Positions 26,103-38,352 of a stretch of 64,000 bases of DNA are shown piece after piece. The stretch comes from Diphasiastrum complanatum (taxonomy: Eukaryota; Streptophyta; Lycopodiopsida; Lycopodiales; Lycopodiaceae): positions 1,589,973 through 1,653,972 of the forward strand of contig CM055113.1 of assembly GCA_029204225.1 (NCBI GenBank), given 5' to 3'. The translations under genes and the position numbers were made by a program. Under the pieces are notes generated by a model. The model had not been told where the DNA came from, made no database searches, and worked only from the letters and a program-made list of their open reading frames with translations. How positions within the stretch are numbered: position 1 is the first letter of the stretch; every line of letters begins with the position of its first letter.

Positions 26103-27115
26103 TCACCATCATTTGTTGTGTAGATAACCCTCTTGCCATCTCCATATGCCAACAAATATGTGAAGTACTCTTTGTGAAAGGTCATGTGTGAACTTGCTCC
26201 ACTATCAATCCACCAAGGATCTAGATCTCCATCATTAGCAAGAATACATGAAGACATCACAAAAGAATCATCATTTGCATCTTGAAAATCCAAACCATCC
26301 TCATTAAGAGTAAGATTACCTTGCTTGCCTCCTGGATCTCTCTTCTTCTTGTAGCACTCACTTGCAAAGTGTCCTTTGATGCCACAATAGAAGCACTTGA
26401 GCTTTGATCTATCCTTCTTTTTGCCACTTGAAGAAGCATCCACTTGAACCTGCCCTTTAGACCACTTACTTTTGGCTTTGCCCTTGAATTTTCCCTTTGT
26501 GAACATAGCATCCTCTTGAAGTGTCGATATAGATCCACCTCTTGCTTGAAGCCTATATTCTTCATTAATCAAGATCTCTTGAAGATCCATCAAACTTGGC
26601 AAAGTCTTTTGAGTAGCAATAATTTGAAAAATGTTAGCATTAGCATCAGATAAGCCATTAAGAATCACTTGAACAAGCTCTCCTTCCTTAATGCTTTCAT
26701 CAATGCAAGACAACTCATCACTCAATGCTTTCATCCTCAAAACAAAAGTACTTGGAGTTTCTTCACTCTTTTGAAAACAAGAAAATATTTTCCTTCTTAG
26801 AGTGAACACTCTAGATGTAGACTTGGATTCGTAAAGCTTCTTCAATGAATCCCAAGCTTCGATGATGTGCACTTACCAATTTCCTTGAGAAGCTCATTGG
26901 TAACATTCATCTTTATCATGTGTAGAGCCTTCTTGGCCCTCTTGTCATACCTCGTGTGATCTTGATGTGTTACTGGTCTCTCGTCCAAACCTACAACAAT
27001 ATCCAACACATCATGCATTTCAAGAAGTGACTCCATCCTCACTTTCCACAATGAATAGTTGCTTGAGGTAAGCCTTTCATTTGCTTTCAACAAGAATCCA
27101 ACTGTGGTTACTTAG
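26081..27115 (-). pseudogene. Copia gag-protease of element E
   Basis: The gag N-terminus (27093; NERLTSSNYSLWKVRMESL) and the larger part (26872; AWDSLKKLYESKSTSR) lie in different frames, with a break near 26860. The zinc knuckle reads CFYCGIKGHFASEC and the protease site WWIDSGASSHMTF. Just after GECAI the sequence jumps by a small deletion and frameshift into CNQISVSQML, so about 45 residues of protease are lost. Not functional. Confidence 0.85.
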
Positions 27116-27155
27116 AATTTCTACTTTTTATACAATCATATACATAGCTTTAAAG

Positions 27156-29291
27156 TCAACAAATTTTAAGTACATAAAGCTTTGATCTAAACTTATCAAA
27201 CTTTTCTCCAATAAGTGGCTTAGTGAAAATATCAGCTAGTTGTTCTTCTATGCTACAATGAACAACATAAATTTCACGACTCAGTAGCCTCTCACGTATA
27301 AAGTGATACTGAATCTCAATGTGTTTAGTTCTCGCATGGAACACTGGATTCTTTGCTAGTTGAATGCCACTCTGACTGTCGCTATGTAAAGTCGTGGGAT
27401 TTTTCTGCTTCATGCCAATTTCTTCCAAGATTTGTCTCAACCATATAGCTTCATGTGCTGCACTACTGGTGGAAAGAGCAATTGTACTTTGCTTCTTACT
27501 AGACCAGGAAAAGCAACTACCACAAGACTGGAATACATACCATGTGGTGGATCTACGATCATCATAGTCACCTCCCCAATCCGCATCCACATAGCCACAC
27601 AACTCAGGTAAACCATCATGCTTCTTGTAAATCAAGCCATACTCTGAAGTGCCATTCACATAATGCAAAATGCGTCTAGCTGCTTTCCAATGCATTTCCG
27701 TAGGTGCTGCCATAAACTGACTTACAATGCCAACAGCATAGCATATATTTGGTCTAGTCGTGGTAAGGTGAATCAAGCTCCCTACTAACTGTCTATACAG
27801 CATAGCATCAAATGATTGTGAGTCATCAAGCTTAGAAAGCTTTTTACTTGGTTCAATAGGAGTGTTTACTAGTTTGCAATCCTGCAACCTAAACTTGTGC
27901 AACAACTCTTTGACATACTTCACATGTGTTAAACCCACTTCATGTCCTTTTTGCCACACTTCTACTCCAAGGCAATAATGCATCAGGCTGAGATCTATCA
28001 TCTCGAATTGTTCCATGAGGTCTTTCTTGATCATGTCTATCATCTCTTGATTATTTCCCATAATAATCAAGTCATCAACATAAAGAGCAATCAAAGCAAC
28101 CATACCATCAAAGCATAAGACATATAGATTTGGATCAGAATGTGTTCTCACCATCCCCTTTGAACAAAAGTAGGCATCAATCTTGTTATACCACGCACGT
28201 GGTGCTTGTTTAAGACCATAAAGCGCTTTCTTCATGCAACATACTTTATTTTCCTGTCCCTTCGCTACAAAGCCTTTAGGTTGATCCATGAACACTTCTT
28301 CTTCTAACTCACCATTTAGAAAAGCAGATTTCACATCCATCTGATGCAAAGGCCAACCAAAATGTGAAGCTAAAGCAACAAGTGGACGTAGAGTATTCCA
28401 CTTACAAACCGGCGCAAAGGTCTCCTCATAGTCGATGCCTTTACTTTGTGCGTACCCTTTGATCACCAATCTTGCCTTGTGCTTTGCTATACTTCCATCT
28501 GCATGGTACTTAGACCTGTATACCCATTTGCAACCAATGGGTTTCTTGCCAACTGGTGGTTCTACTAAGTCTCATGTGCTATGCTTAGCAATTGACTCTA
28601 TCTCCTCTCCCATGGCCTTGACCCAAATGTCATCATCCTTCGCTTCACCATAAGTCAAAGGTTCTTTGCTTTGAATAATGCTAGATAAGAGAGCACAATT
28701 TTCTTCATACCTTTCAGGTTGAGTCTTCTCTCTTGTTGATCTTTGTAGCTCTCCCTGGTTAGATGATCTTGGAAAGTCATCCATGTCGCGGCTCTCCAAC
28801 AATCTCTCAAACCACTTAGGGAGCTTCTTGTCAGGTGATCGGCTTCCTGGTGAAAATGTATCCCACGATACATCCTTCTCCTTGCGTTTGTCACCTGCAA
28901 CTTCAATCCTTCTTGCACCAAAAGGTTTGTCCCTACCTCTCCAACATGTCTCTTCAGGTTGAGTAGTAGTATCTTGAGATGTATCCTCATGTTCATCACT
29001 CGTAAGGTCAATGAATGGATCATCATCAGGTGGTATCCTCACTATACCATCTTTCCCACTGGATGTGTCTATCTTCTCAGCATCCTCATCTTCATACATC
29101 TTGGATTCATCAAAGATAACATCACGGCTTATATGGATTTTGTTTCCCACTGGATCAAAACATCTATAGCCCTTCACACGATCATCATATCCTAGGAATA
29201 TGCACTTGATAGCTTTTACATCAAGTTTACGTCTCTCTTCCTTAGGAATGTGTACAAAGGCCTTACATCCAAAGCTTCGCAAGTGGTTCAC
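27156..29291 (-). pseudogene. Copia RT-RNase H of element G, one premature stop
   Basis: From 29291 the frame runs through the integrase C-terminus (NHLRSFGCKAFVHIP), an acidic hinge, and then RT and RNase H to 27156. A single TGA at about 28571 replaces the Trp of the DLVEPP-type box. RT motifs MDVKSAFLNGELEEEVFM, GLKQAPRAWY and YVDDLII are intact. RNase H shows SSKKQSTIALS, DSQSGIQLAKNP, ARTKHIEIQYHFIRE and ADIFTKPL. The expected Glu box after IALS reads TSSAAHEAIWL, so the SxxEAEY motif is altered. Nearly complete but inactive as it stands. Confidence 0.9.
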
Positions 29292-29326
29292 CTTTGGCTT
29301 CTTTTTAATGAATTCTTCCTCAGGTG

Positions 29327-30414
29327 TTATCTTGGTATGGCAATGTTAGGACTTATATTTTGAAGATAGACTGCAGTATTGCATGCTTCTGACCAAAAAT
29401 ATTTTGGTAGTTTCATCTCAGTTAGCATAGATCTGACACTTTCCACAATCGTACGATTCTTGCGCTCAGTTACACCATTGAGAGCAGGAGTATGAGCTTG
29501 CGTAAATTGTCTTTTAATCCCACATTGATCACAAAGATCATTGAAGTCATTAGACTTGTACTCACCTCCACTATCTGATCTTAGGACTTTGATCTTCCTA
29601 CCTATCTGATTTTCGACCAATGCTTTGAAGCTCTTGAAGTTATCAAATGCATCTGATTTCTTCTTCAAGAAGTAGATCCATGTCTTATGTGACATATCAT
29701 CAATAAAGGTCATGAAATAGAAGGCTTTACCTAAGGACATGGTCCTCATAGGCCCGCATAAATCTGTGTGGATTAAATCCAGGATGTTATGTGCTCTTGC
29801 AACACCCCCTTTATTGAACTTCTCTCGATGATGCTTCCCATATACACAAGATTTGCACATCGATTTCAAGTGATCTTCTATGGTAGGCAATCTTGTTACC
29901 ATCTCCAATTTTCTCATCAAACTGAGGCTTCTGAAGTTCAAGTGACCAAGACTCTTATGCCACAACTCAGTTTGTGATGGAATGGACAATACAAGTCCAT
30001 GTTGCCCCTTAATTGTAGCATTCAACTGTACAATTTTATACTGGGCTCTCTTACTCCATCCGCAATAGCTTTGAACTTTTGGTTCACATCCTTCACAAAG
30101 CAACGATCATGGGCGAATTCTACTTTCAACTTTTGATCAGTGTTGACTCCAACAGAAAGTAGATTTTTCTTCAAACCTGGTACATAAAGTACCTCCCTGG
30201 TCATCCTGCTTTTGCCATCAGGTAGTTGGATTGAAACGGTGCCTATCCCCTTGATCTTGCACACTTCACCATTTGCTTGTGAAATAGATGTTCCATTATC
30301 CAACACTTTCAAGCTACTGAACCAATTCTTGTTACCTATCATGTGTCTTGTGGCTCCCGAGTCAATGTACCATGCTTGATCAATTAGTAACAAAAAAACA
30401 AACATGTAAGACAA
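29327..30414 (-). pseudogene. Copia protease-integrase of element G, frameshifted
   Basis: Protease from 30414 reads WYIDSGATRHM and LYVPGLKKNLLSV, then shifts frame near 30050 into the GAG-pre-integrase zinc region (LWHKSLGHLNFRSL). The integrase core keeps HTDLCGPM, LRSDSGGEY and NGVTERKNRT, so all three catalytic residues remain. A second frameshift near 29330 separates it from its own C-terminal part. The frame begins at a junction, so the upstream gag is missing. Confidence 0.88.
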
Positions 30415-30534
30415 CCATAGAAAACTATAAATATATTTCTATAAAAAAAATTTGTACATGTGTCTCATCCACATCAAGGGAGACCAACTTTTTATCAGTA
30501 TCAACTTGAGAATCATTCCTCAAATTGTGAGTCA

Positions 30535-30690
30535 TGCTAATCTATGATCTCTAAATTCATTTCTCCAGTTGGAAGTAGCTTGGGTGGAGAACACTCTACC
30601 ATTGCAAGTGAATATGAATTTTCGATCACAAGTTTTATGGTCTCCTGCTTGAAGTGCATTATCTCCATTGGGGATACCTTCAGACATTTA
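30535..30690 (-). other. Small unrecognised open frame
   Basis: On the minus strand a frame of 51 codons starts MSEGIPNGDNALQ, contains two cysteines in CDRKF and TCNG, and ends after a basic FRDHRLA. I do not recognise it. It lies just upstream (in minus direction) of element G's truncated end and may be a host exon or a broken gag start. Confidence 0.25.
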
Positions 30691-31203
30691 AACTGAAAAA
30701 AACAAAAACACAGTTAAATGTTATTAATGAAAGATTAGTTATTAGGAATGTGATTATGATAAATAAAAAAAACAATTAAATGTTTTAATCGAATATTGGT
30801 AATTAGGAATTATCAGGTATAGATTACCTCTTCCAGATTAGAAAGTTCATCTTGTAGTGCAAGCCAATTGAAAAAGAATTTGGCATTGCATACCGTATAC
30901 CAACCACAACTGACAGAATCAACATACTGAGAGGACTGTAATGTTCAAATGTAAATGAAAGTTAGTATTATAATAAAATCTTCAATGAAAATAAGCACGA
31001 GTCGAACCGATATCCAAAAAATATTGATGGAATATTGGATCAACGCGCACGATATGAAAAGAAACCAAGCAATAACTACAAGGGCACGTCGAACTGATAT
31101 TGATAAATTTTTACCTCTGCATCAACCATTTTCAACTTTGTATATGCTATTGCATGTGGTATTGAAAGAGTTCCAATATTTTCTAGATATGGCTCTTGGC
31201 AAT

Positions 31204-31232
31204 TGTGTGTGTGTATGTGTGTGTGTGTGTGT
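31204..31232. repeat. Short (GT)n microsatellite
   Basis: About 29 bp of GT repeats interrupted once by AT. A small ordinary microsatellite. Confidence 0.9.
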
Positions 31233-31538
31233 AATAGAGTTCATCTTTAAACAAACTGGATTACACACACCCTCATCATTGACATATAAGGACAGCACAT
31301 ATAAGATCCAATGATCACTGCAATCAGAAAACAATAAATCTATGAGAATAAATGTGAAATCAAAACTCATATAAAAAATTCAACTTAATAAAATCTGATA
31401 GAAATACACAAGTTACTTTGTTATGTATGGGAGCACGTGAATTGGAGTCCCTAGTCTGACGTATTGGAGCATATCATCATGCAGACTTTTGAAATCAGAG
31501 AAACCAAAAAGCAGCCATAAATTGAAGCGGAAACAATG

Positions 31539-32100
31539 CTACATGTATAAGCAGTGGAGTTTGGAAAAACTCCATCCAGTATTGAATTGCCCCCATCCTA
31601 CATTGTCGCCTAGCATTTTATCCTTACTTTCCAATTCAACTGTATCTATTTTAGAAAGGGAAAGACCAGCATTGGTCTTCGGCATCTTAAAACTGTATAG
31701 AGGACCTAGAGCTTTAAGATATGTGTTTAACAATTGGTCATAATGTACATATTTAGGAGTATTTACAAAAGCAAGTGCAGGGAGTGAAGGAAGTAATACA
31801 GACAAGCAACTCAAAGAATTGTCATTTAAAATTGATTCGACCTTTAAATTTACAAAATCATCTAAATCTTTTTCTGTAACTAGAGGGGGGGGAACTACTA
31901 TTTGTGAGGGTAGGAGGAGACTGAGATTTTGATAAAGGAGGAGATCTATTAGGAGAGGAAGATTTAGGAGGAGAAGATGGAGATTGAGATCTAGGAGGAG
32001 AAGAAGGAGACTTAGGAGGAGATTGTCGAGTAGCTAGAATCTCATGTAGAGGAAAAGGCTTTGAAAAATCTCTCGCTTTATTAGGAGTTCATGAGACCTC
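31539..32100 (-). pseudogene. Unrecognised Ser-Pro-rich broken reading frame
   Basis: On the minus strand between about 32095 and 31890 a frame reads NASANKEEVS, one stop, then ARDFSKPFPLHEIL and a run of about 15 SP or PP pairs (RQSPPKSPSSPPRSQSP type). At a G8 run (near 31885-31893) it must shift frame, and then continues open as DLDDFVNLKVESIL and ALAFVNTPKYVHYD to 31539. The continuity on both sides of a homopolymer suggests one old protein with a slippage frameshift. I do not recognise the family. The Ser-Pro region would be disordered. Confidence 0.35.
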
Positions 32101-32599
32101 CTCTTTGTTAGCGCTAGCATTTTTCTACCTCTATTTTTGTATTAGCACCTCTTCTTCCTCTATTAGCAGCTACTTGACAGTGATTCTACTAGCTGAGACT
32201 CAGATAGCTGAGACAGTTGGCTAAGACTCAGATATTCTATGGCTGTTCAAGCAGCTACTGTTTGATACAAGATCGGATTAACAATGGGCTCAGCCATAGA
32301 TGGCTTCTTATCTGTTCTGTCTTCAGTGTAATGGTAGTATAATGGTGTTGTGCTCACTGTCAAACGCACAATGACAACCTGATTTCGGTCCATGATTGAC
32401 AATGGTAGCTCATCTTGAATATAGGATATGTCAAGAACTCGATTTTCTACATTCTACAGACTGCTTCAGTTTTTTCATTATTCTTACAGTCTGCAAAAAA
32501 TCGCTAAACTATTCTACTCAAGAAACAGGAAATTAAACTAAAGCTACTTCTACTGAAATCACAGAACATCAACACAACCTCTTTTAAACTAAAATGACA

Positions 32600-32890
32600 G
32601 GTCCTACAGAGTGCTTCCTGCAGCTGTCACTCAACAGTTGTAAGGAGAACTCCTCAGGGAGCCAGAAATCGGGAAACATCGGAAATAGTGGAATGGTAGA
32701 TCAATCTCCAAGTCCTGCACATCTACTTGATGCTAAAACAAATGGGAATCCTACAAAGTGCTTATTACAACTGTCACTCAACAGTTGTAACAAGAACTTC
32801 TTAGGGAGCCGATAACTAGGAAGCATCTGAACTGAGTAAAATAATAAATCAACCTCCAAGACTTGCACATCTATCTGATACTAGTTCCAA
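32600..32890. repeat. Two-copy tandem repeat, about 148 bp
   Basis: Units start at about 32600 and 32748 and share CTGTCACTCAACAGTTGTAA, TTAGGGAGCC-like and TGCACATCTA words, with moderate divergence. No coding role is evident. It lies directly outside the F insertion. Confidence 0.8.
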
Positions 32891-32923
32891 ACCAATTATT
32901 AAGAGAGAATTAACAACAACAAA

Positions 32924-33656
32924 TGTTGATTTCACACGTGTGGATTGTCCACAACATGTACTTGTGATCTCCTAAGGTGTGTAGATGCACCAAGATCAAG
33001 ACTAGACTGAGATTCAAGATCAATCTTAGATCCTATGCAAAAACACACTACTACATGCATTCAAACACTTCCAACTCTCACTCACACGTGTGGAAAGTAT
33101 TCAAAAATTATTCTAAGTAAAAACAAGCTGCTCTCCTTGGTTAGAGAGAGAAAAACCATCATGAGCTCTCGTGTAGAGAGAGAAAGCTAGAAATTCAATG
33201 GCACTCAAAATTCACACAATCACCAAATCAATTAGATCCAAAATGAGGAGTACAATGATACTAGTAGATCCACGAGCTACCACTATGCTTAACTATAGTT
33301 GGACCACACTTTGTCACCTCTTAATCCTATTGGACCATTGATCCATGCACCTCTTAATTCTATTGAACTATATTCAAGCACACCTCAAATTCCTATTGGA
33401 CCACACATGGTTCCACCTCTAAATCCTATTGGACCTCTTAGAATTCATCAAACAAAGGCATTACACTTGTCTACACTCTAATTGGCACGAGTTTAGCCTC
33501 TTACTCTATTTTGGCTCAATAGTGGCATTACAAGTGGAACTGCATAATTTGCCATCTATGCCAAATTTGTTCCTATCAACATCCTACACCTAGATGCTTG
33601 ATGTAAAAAACATAAGACCCCTATATCTAACATAGATAATCTTTTTCAATTCTTCA
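32924..33656 (-). repeat. 3' LTR of element F
   Basis: 733 bp, TG...CA bounded, next to the polypurine tract (TTAGGAGGAGAG on the minus strand). It holds two CACACGTGTG palindromes (32933 and 33083), paired TTTCTCTCTCT/ACC blocks near 33130-33190, and four to five tandem CCAAT units at about 33300-33445. Confidence 0.92.
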
Positions 33657-33676
33657 CTCTCCTCCTAAAAAATTAT

Positions 33677-36278
33677 CTATGAAGATTTAAGCATTGATCT
33701 TGATATAACTCCAAGATTAGATCTATGCTTGATGAAAGCACTTTTGCTCAAAGGCTTGGTGAGTAGATCGGCAATACAAGAGGATGAGTTGACATGCTCC
33801 AAATAGATTTCTCCTCCAATAAGTTTTTCTCTCACAAAATGATCTGCCACTTCTATGTGCTTGCTTCTTGCATGAAATATGGGATTATTGGCAAGAGCTT
33901 GGGCCGAGATGTTATCACACTTGATCATTGGTAGATCATCTTCCTTGATGCACTTTAGCTCCATGAATAATCTCTTGATCCAAAGCACCTCTTTGGTAGT
34001 TGTAGTGAGTGCTTTGTACTCGGCCTCACATGAAGAGAGAGAGATATAGTATCTTGCTTTTTGGAAAGCCAAGATATTAGATTGCCTCCAAGAAAGATAG
34101 TGTATGCACTAATGGACTTTGATCCATCTTGTCACTTGCAAAGTCCGAATCTGAGTAGCCAACAATGGATAGATCTTCACTTTTATAAAGTAGACCATAA
34201 TCACAAGATGAAGATACATATCTTAGAATTCTCTTGGCCATCTTCCAATGATGGATCTTAGGATCTTGCATAAATTGACTCAATTTGTGCACACAAAAAC
34301 TTAGATCAGGCCTAGTAATGGTGAGCCAAATCAAGGAGCCTACAAGGCTCCTAAAAAGTGTGATGTCCTCAAAGAATCTTTCGTCACCTTTATTAGGATC
34401 TTTTACAATTTGCTCCATTGGAGTATCCATGCTCTTAGAATTTTCCATATGGAATTTTTTCAACATAGAGTGAGCATATCTAGATTGGCATATAAAGACA
34501 TGATTTTCATAAAAATCAATTTCCAGGCCTAGGATGTAATGTATCTCTCCTAGATCTTGCATTTTAAACTCACATCCAAGTGCTAGCTTAGTTTCATCAA
34601 CTAGCTTGATACAACTTCCACAAAGAATAACGTCATCAACATAAATTAGAAGAATGTCAATATTGCTATCAACAAACTTTAGATACATGGAAGGATCATA
34701 GTCACTAAGAGTAAATCCTAGTGAGATAAGAAAAGAGTTACGTCTTGAATACCATGATCTTGGTGCTTGCTTGAGTCCATAAAGACTTTTGAAGAGCAAG
34801 CACACTTGGGACTCATCCTTGATGAATCCTTGAGGTTGTTCCATATAGATCTCCTCCTCAAGATAACCATTTAGAAAAACATTGGATACATCTAATTGGA
34901 ACACCTTCCACTTGAAAAAACAAGCAAGAGAAATAAGAATTCTTATTGTCACCATCTTTGCAACGGGTGCAAAGGTCTCCTCATAATCAAGACCATGGAT
35001 TTGAGCAAATCCTTTGGCACATAATCTTGCTTTATGCTTGTTGATGGTGCCATCATGATTGAACTTGATCCGAAATACCCACTTGCAACCAATCACATGC
35101 TTGTTGGAAGGAGGATCCACAAGCTCCCAAGTATTGTTGGTGATCAATGCATCATACTCTTGCTTCATGGCATCATACCACTCCTTGGTATTGAGTGCCT
35201 CTTGTACATTCTTTGGCTCTTCATGAGAGACATAAAAAACATAATTAGTGGAATCAAGATTCACTTGTTTGCCTTTGTCAACATATGAGAGCCACTTAGG
35301 CTCGGATCTATCTCTCATGGATCTTCTTGGTGAGAAAATCCGAGGAGAGTCTTCTTCAAATCTCGACCCCATCACATCATTATTGTCTTCAAAATCAATA
35401 ATTGGTGATGCATCCATAGACTTCTTGATCTCGGCCTCTTCAAAAGATGAGTGTTGATCTTCATGAAAGACAACATCTCTACTTTCAATAACTTGAGAAG
35501 TAGAGAGTATAAAGAGTCTATAGGCCTTCTTGGTGGATGAGTATCCAACCATGATCCCTTTGCATGCACTAGGATCTTCTTTCTTCCTTGTTTCCAAGGG
35601 AATATGGACAAAGCATATGCATCCAAAAACTCTAAGGTGATCAACCTTAGGCTTCTTCAAATTTCCTCCAAGAGCTATTTGTGGGAGCCTATTGCAAAGA
35701 TAATTTCCACAATAAATGGCTTCTCCCCAAAAATCTTTGGGCAAAGATGCCTCAATTCTCATAGATTTTGCACATTCACATAGAGATCTATTCTTTCTCT
35801 CGGCCACTCCATTTTGAGATGGAGAGTAGGCACAGGAGAACTCTCTTTTGATGCCTTCAAGCTCACAAAAATCTTGAAATTTATTGGAGATATATACACC
35901 ACCTCCATCACTTCTGAGAGCTTTAATCTTGAATGAGAATTGCTTCTCTACATAAGCTTTGAAAATAAGAAAATGATCAAACACCATAGATTTAGAAGCA
36001 AGAAGATATATCCAAGTGAATCTTGTGAAATCATCAATGAAAGTAACAAAACAAGTGGCTCCTCCCTTGCTTGTAGTTGATGAGAAATGCACATCCGAGT
36101 GGATTAACTCCAAAGGATGCTTGCTTTTAATAGAAGATCTTGTAAATGGCTTTTTGTGAGATTTAGCAATAGCACAAGCCTCACAAGGCTTGATCTTCTT
36201 GGAGAATGACTTTGGCAAGCCAATAGCTTTGACTTCTTTGATCATAGAGAGCATGGATTTGTAGTTGGGATGTCCCAA
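33677..36278 (-). pseudogene. Copia pol of element F (integrase, RT, RNase H)
   Basis: An open frame of 733 residues from 36278 to 34077 covers integrase (HSDVHF, LRSDGGGVY, NGVAERKNR), hinge, RT (VSNVFLNGYLEEEIYMEQP, GLKQAPRSWYS, YVDDVILC) and the start of RNase H (SDSDFASDKMDQ). There a missing base shifts the frame, and about 90 bp later a (TC) tract two bases longer than expected shifts it again; the remaining RNase H runs to 33677 (SSCEAEYKAL, ARSKHIEV, IADLLTKPL). In integrase the usual GGEY is GGVY, so the conserved Glu beside the second catalytic Asp is changed. Upstream, a TAG at 36297 separates it from protease. Confidence 0.93.
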
Positions 36279-36296
36279 CCTCCTATGCCATAATTC

Positions 36297-37640
36297 CTAC
36301 ATAGAGAGCTTGTTCACAAGAGCAACATTACAAGCATCCACATACTCATTTGGATCTAGTTTATAGATGCCTCCAAATCTAGATCTTGATGCAAGTATCT
36401 CATCATTCTTCTTGATAGTGCAAGTATCAACATTGAATTTTACATCAAGGCCATTATCAAGCAATTGGCCAACACTAATAAGATTCTTAGTAAGCTTAGG
36501 TACATAAAGAACTTTAGAGAGAGAAATAACTTTAGAGGATGCAAGCTTCAAGGGAATGTTCCCTATGCCTTCAATAGGACATTCAAAACCATTTGCAGTG
36601 TATATTGATTTCTTGACTCTATCATAAGGTGCAATAGAAGAGAAAGAGTCCTTGGAGCTACACATATGTGAAGATGCTCCACTATCAATATAGCATAGGC
36701 CGTCCTTCTTGAAAGGAGTAGATGAGAAACTAGAGACCATAAGAGATCCCTCTCCATCACTTGCAATATGTCTTCCTTCTCATTGGTAATGTTGGATTGC
36801 TTGAGTTGATTCTTCTTCTTGAAGCAATTGGTGGCATAATGGCCTTTCTTGCCACAATAAAAGCACTTGATCTTCTTCTTCTTGAGCTTGGATGATGAAG
36901 CATTAGAGGAATCATCTTCCTCCTCATCTTTGTCTTTGAATTTGACTTTGTCCTTGCTTGAGGATTGTTGATGTTGGTTCTTGCTCCTCCCTTTGTGCTT
37001 ATCCTTGTCAAAGAGAGCTTTGCCATCATTATGAGTGAGAGAAAGCTTGTCCATCCTCAAGAGATTGTACTCTTGTCTTGATTCTTCCGAAATTAGCACA
37101 CTTTGGAGAGCCTCCAAACTTGGTAGCTCCTCCTTAATGGCATATGATTGGACAAGGTTATCAAATTCACTTCTCAAGCCATTGAGAATGACTTGAACTA
37201 GCTCATTTTGATTGATGGAGTCACCAATACAAGCAAGTTCTCTATGAATATCTTTTACTCTCAAAACATAACTAGATGCACTCTCATCACTCTTTTGGCT
37301 ACTTTGAAAGATTTGATTCCTAAGAGTGAGAAGCCTAGAGGTATTCTTAGCCTCATAGATAGTCTTGACATTCCCAAGCTTCTTTGGTTGTTGTACAAGT
37401 ACCTATCTCCCTCAATATCTCATTAGAGACATTCATCTTAATGTAGTGGAGAGCCATCCTAGCTCTCTTTTTGTATTTTTGAACCTCTTGAAGAACTTGT
37501 GGTTCTTCTTCAAGGCCAAGAACTATGTCCATCACGTCTTGAAGGATCAAGATGGACTCCATCCTCATTTTCCAAATTGAATAGTTTGAAGTGGACAATC
37601 TTTCACTTGGTTCCAACAAGGATGAACCCATTGAAGACAT
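36297..37640 (-). pseudogene. Copia gag-protease of element F, frameshifted
   Basis: The gag starts at about 37640 (MSSMGSSLLEPSERLSTSNY). A frameshift near 37375, after TTKEAW, moves to the frame read from 37264 (VKDIHRELACIGDS). The zinc knuckle is CFYCGKKGHYATNC. A second shift near 36740 enters protease (YIDSGASSHM, VLYVPKLTKNLISV), which ends at a TAG just before LWHRRLGHPN of pol. Compared with the uninterrupted gag-protease of element D, these are three clear lesions. Confidence 0.9.
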
Positions 37641-38340
37641 TTGAAGTGAAGAAAACTCAAATGATGAACAATAAATGTTGCTACACACTCTCAATAGGAT
37701 CCAATAATAGAGTACTATGAAAGATCTTGCAACTATTTGTGAATTGATTCTCACTAGCTACACAAATCTCTTTAAAACAAGATCTATTTCACATCAAATG
37801 ATGGAGTATAGGCAAAGTTAGGATCAAACACTCTTAGCACGTGTGAAGTACACTAAGAAACCAAATTTGAATCAAATACAATGATATTGCATGAAACAAA
37901 ATGGCTAAGATCTCAAAACAGTGCCTAGATCACATATAGATGAGATTGGTAATCATACAACTGTGATTTTGGATCAACCAAGCAATATCTTGACCAAACC
38001 AAATGTGTCCACCCAGGTCTAGGTGCCCTACCTAACCCTCTTCAAAAGCTTATAACTTCTGATTGGCTCAACCAAATGGAATGAAACTGATTGCATCTCA
38101 AGCAAGATAAATGGATCAAGCATGAGAGAGAACTTGCAAACTGAAATTGGATGTTCCTCACACGTGTCTGAGCACCTGATTCCGTACAGTACCAGGTCAG
38201 ACCCAATCAATGCCCTTTTGATCTCTTTTGATTCAAAATTGAACAATATAGCTAGGAAAATGGGCCCTGACAATTTCTAGCTCAAGATTGTTGAATAGTT
38301 TTCACTTAAATGGATCAGAATGCATGGTAACCTTAGGTAG
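37641..38340 (-). other. Leader of element F
   Basis: About 700 bp between primer binding site and gag with no long frame. On the minus strand it carries TGTACGGA (38181-38188) followed by a CACGTGTG-like word, as in the D and H leaders. Confidence 0.7.
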
Positions 38341-38352
38341 GCTCTGATAACA
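38341..38352 (-). other. Primer binding site of element F
   Basis: TGTTATCAGAGC on the minus strand, directly after the LTR end ...ATCAACA. One mismatch to the initiator tRNA-Met complement. Confidence 0.85.

Larger units (their letters stand above)
24346..27115 (-). mobile_element. Copia element E with multiple internal deletions
   Basis: A minus-strand element with gag, protease, integrase, RT and RNase H parts in the right order, shortened to about 2.8 kb. Leader and 5' LTR are missing; at about 27115 it abuts the 3' end of element G. Confidence 0.85.
27156..30414 (-). mobile_element. Copia element G, pol-only remnant
   Basis: A different Copia family from A, D, E, F and H, judged by its RT and hinge sequence. 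It runs from protease (30414) through integrase and RT to the end of RNase H (27156). Gag, both LTRs and the leader are missing. The start lies at a junction with non-transposon-like DNA near 30430. Confidence 0.85.
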
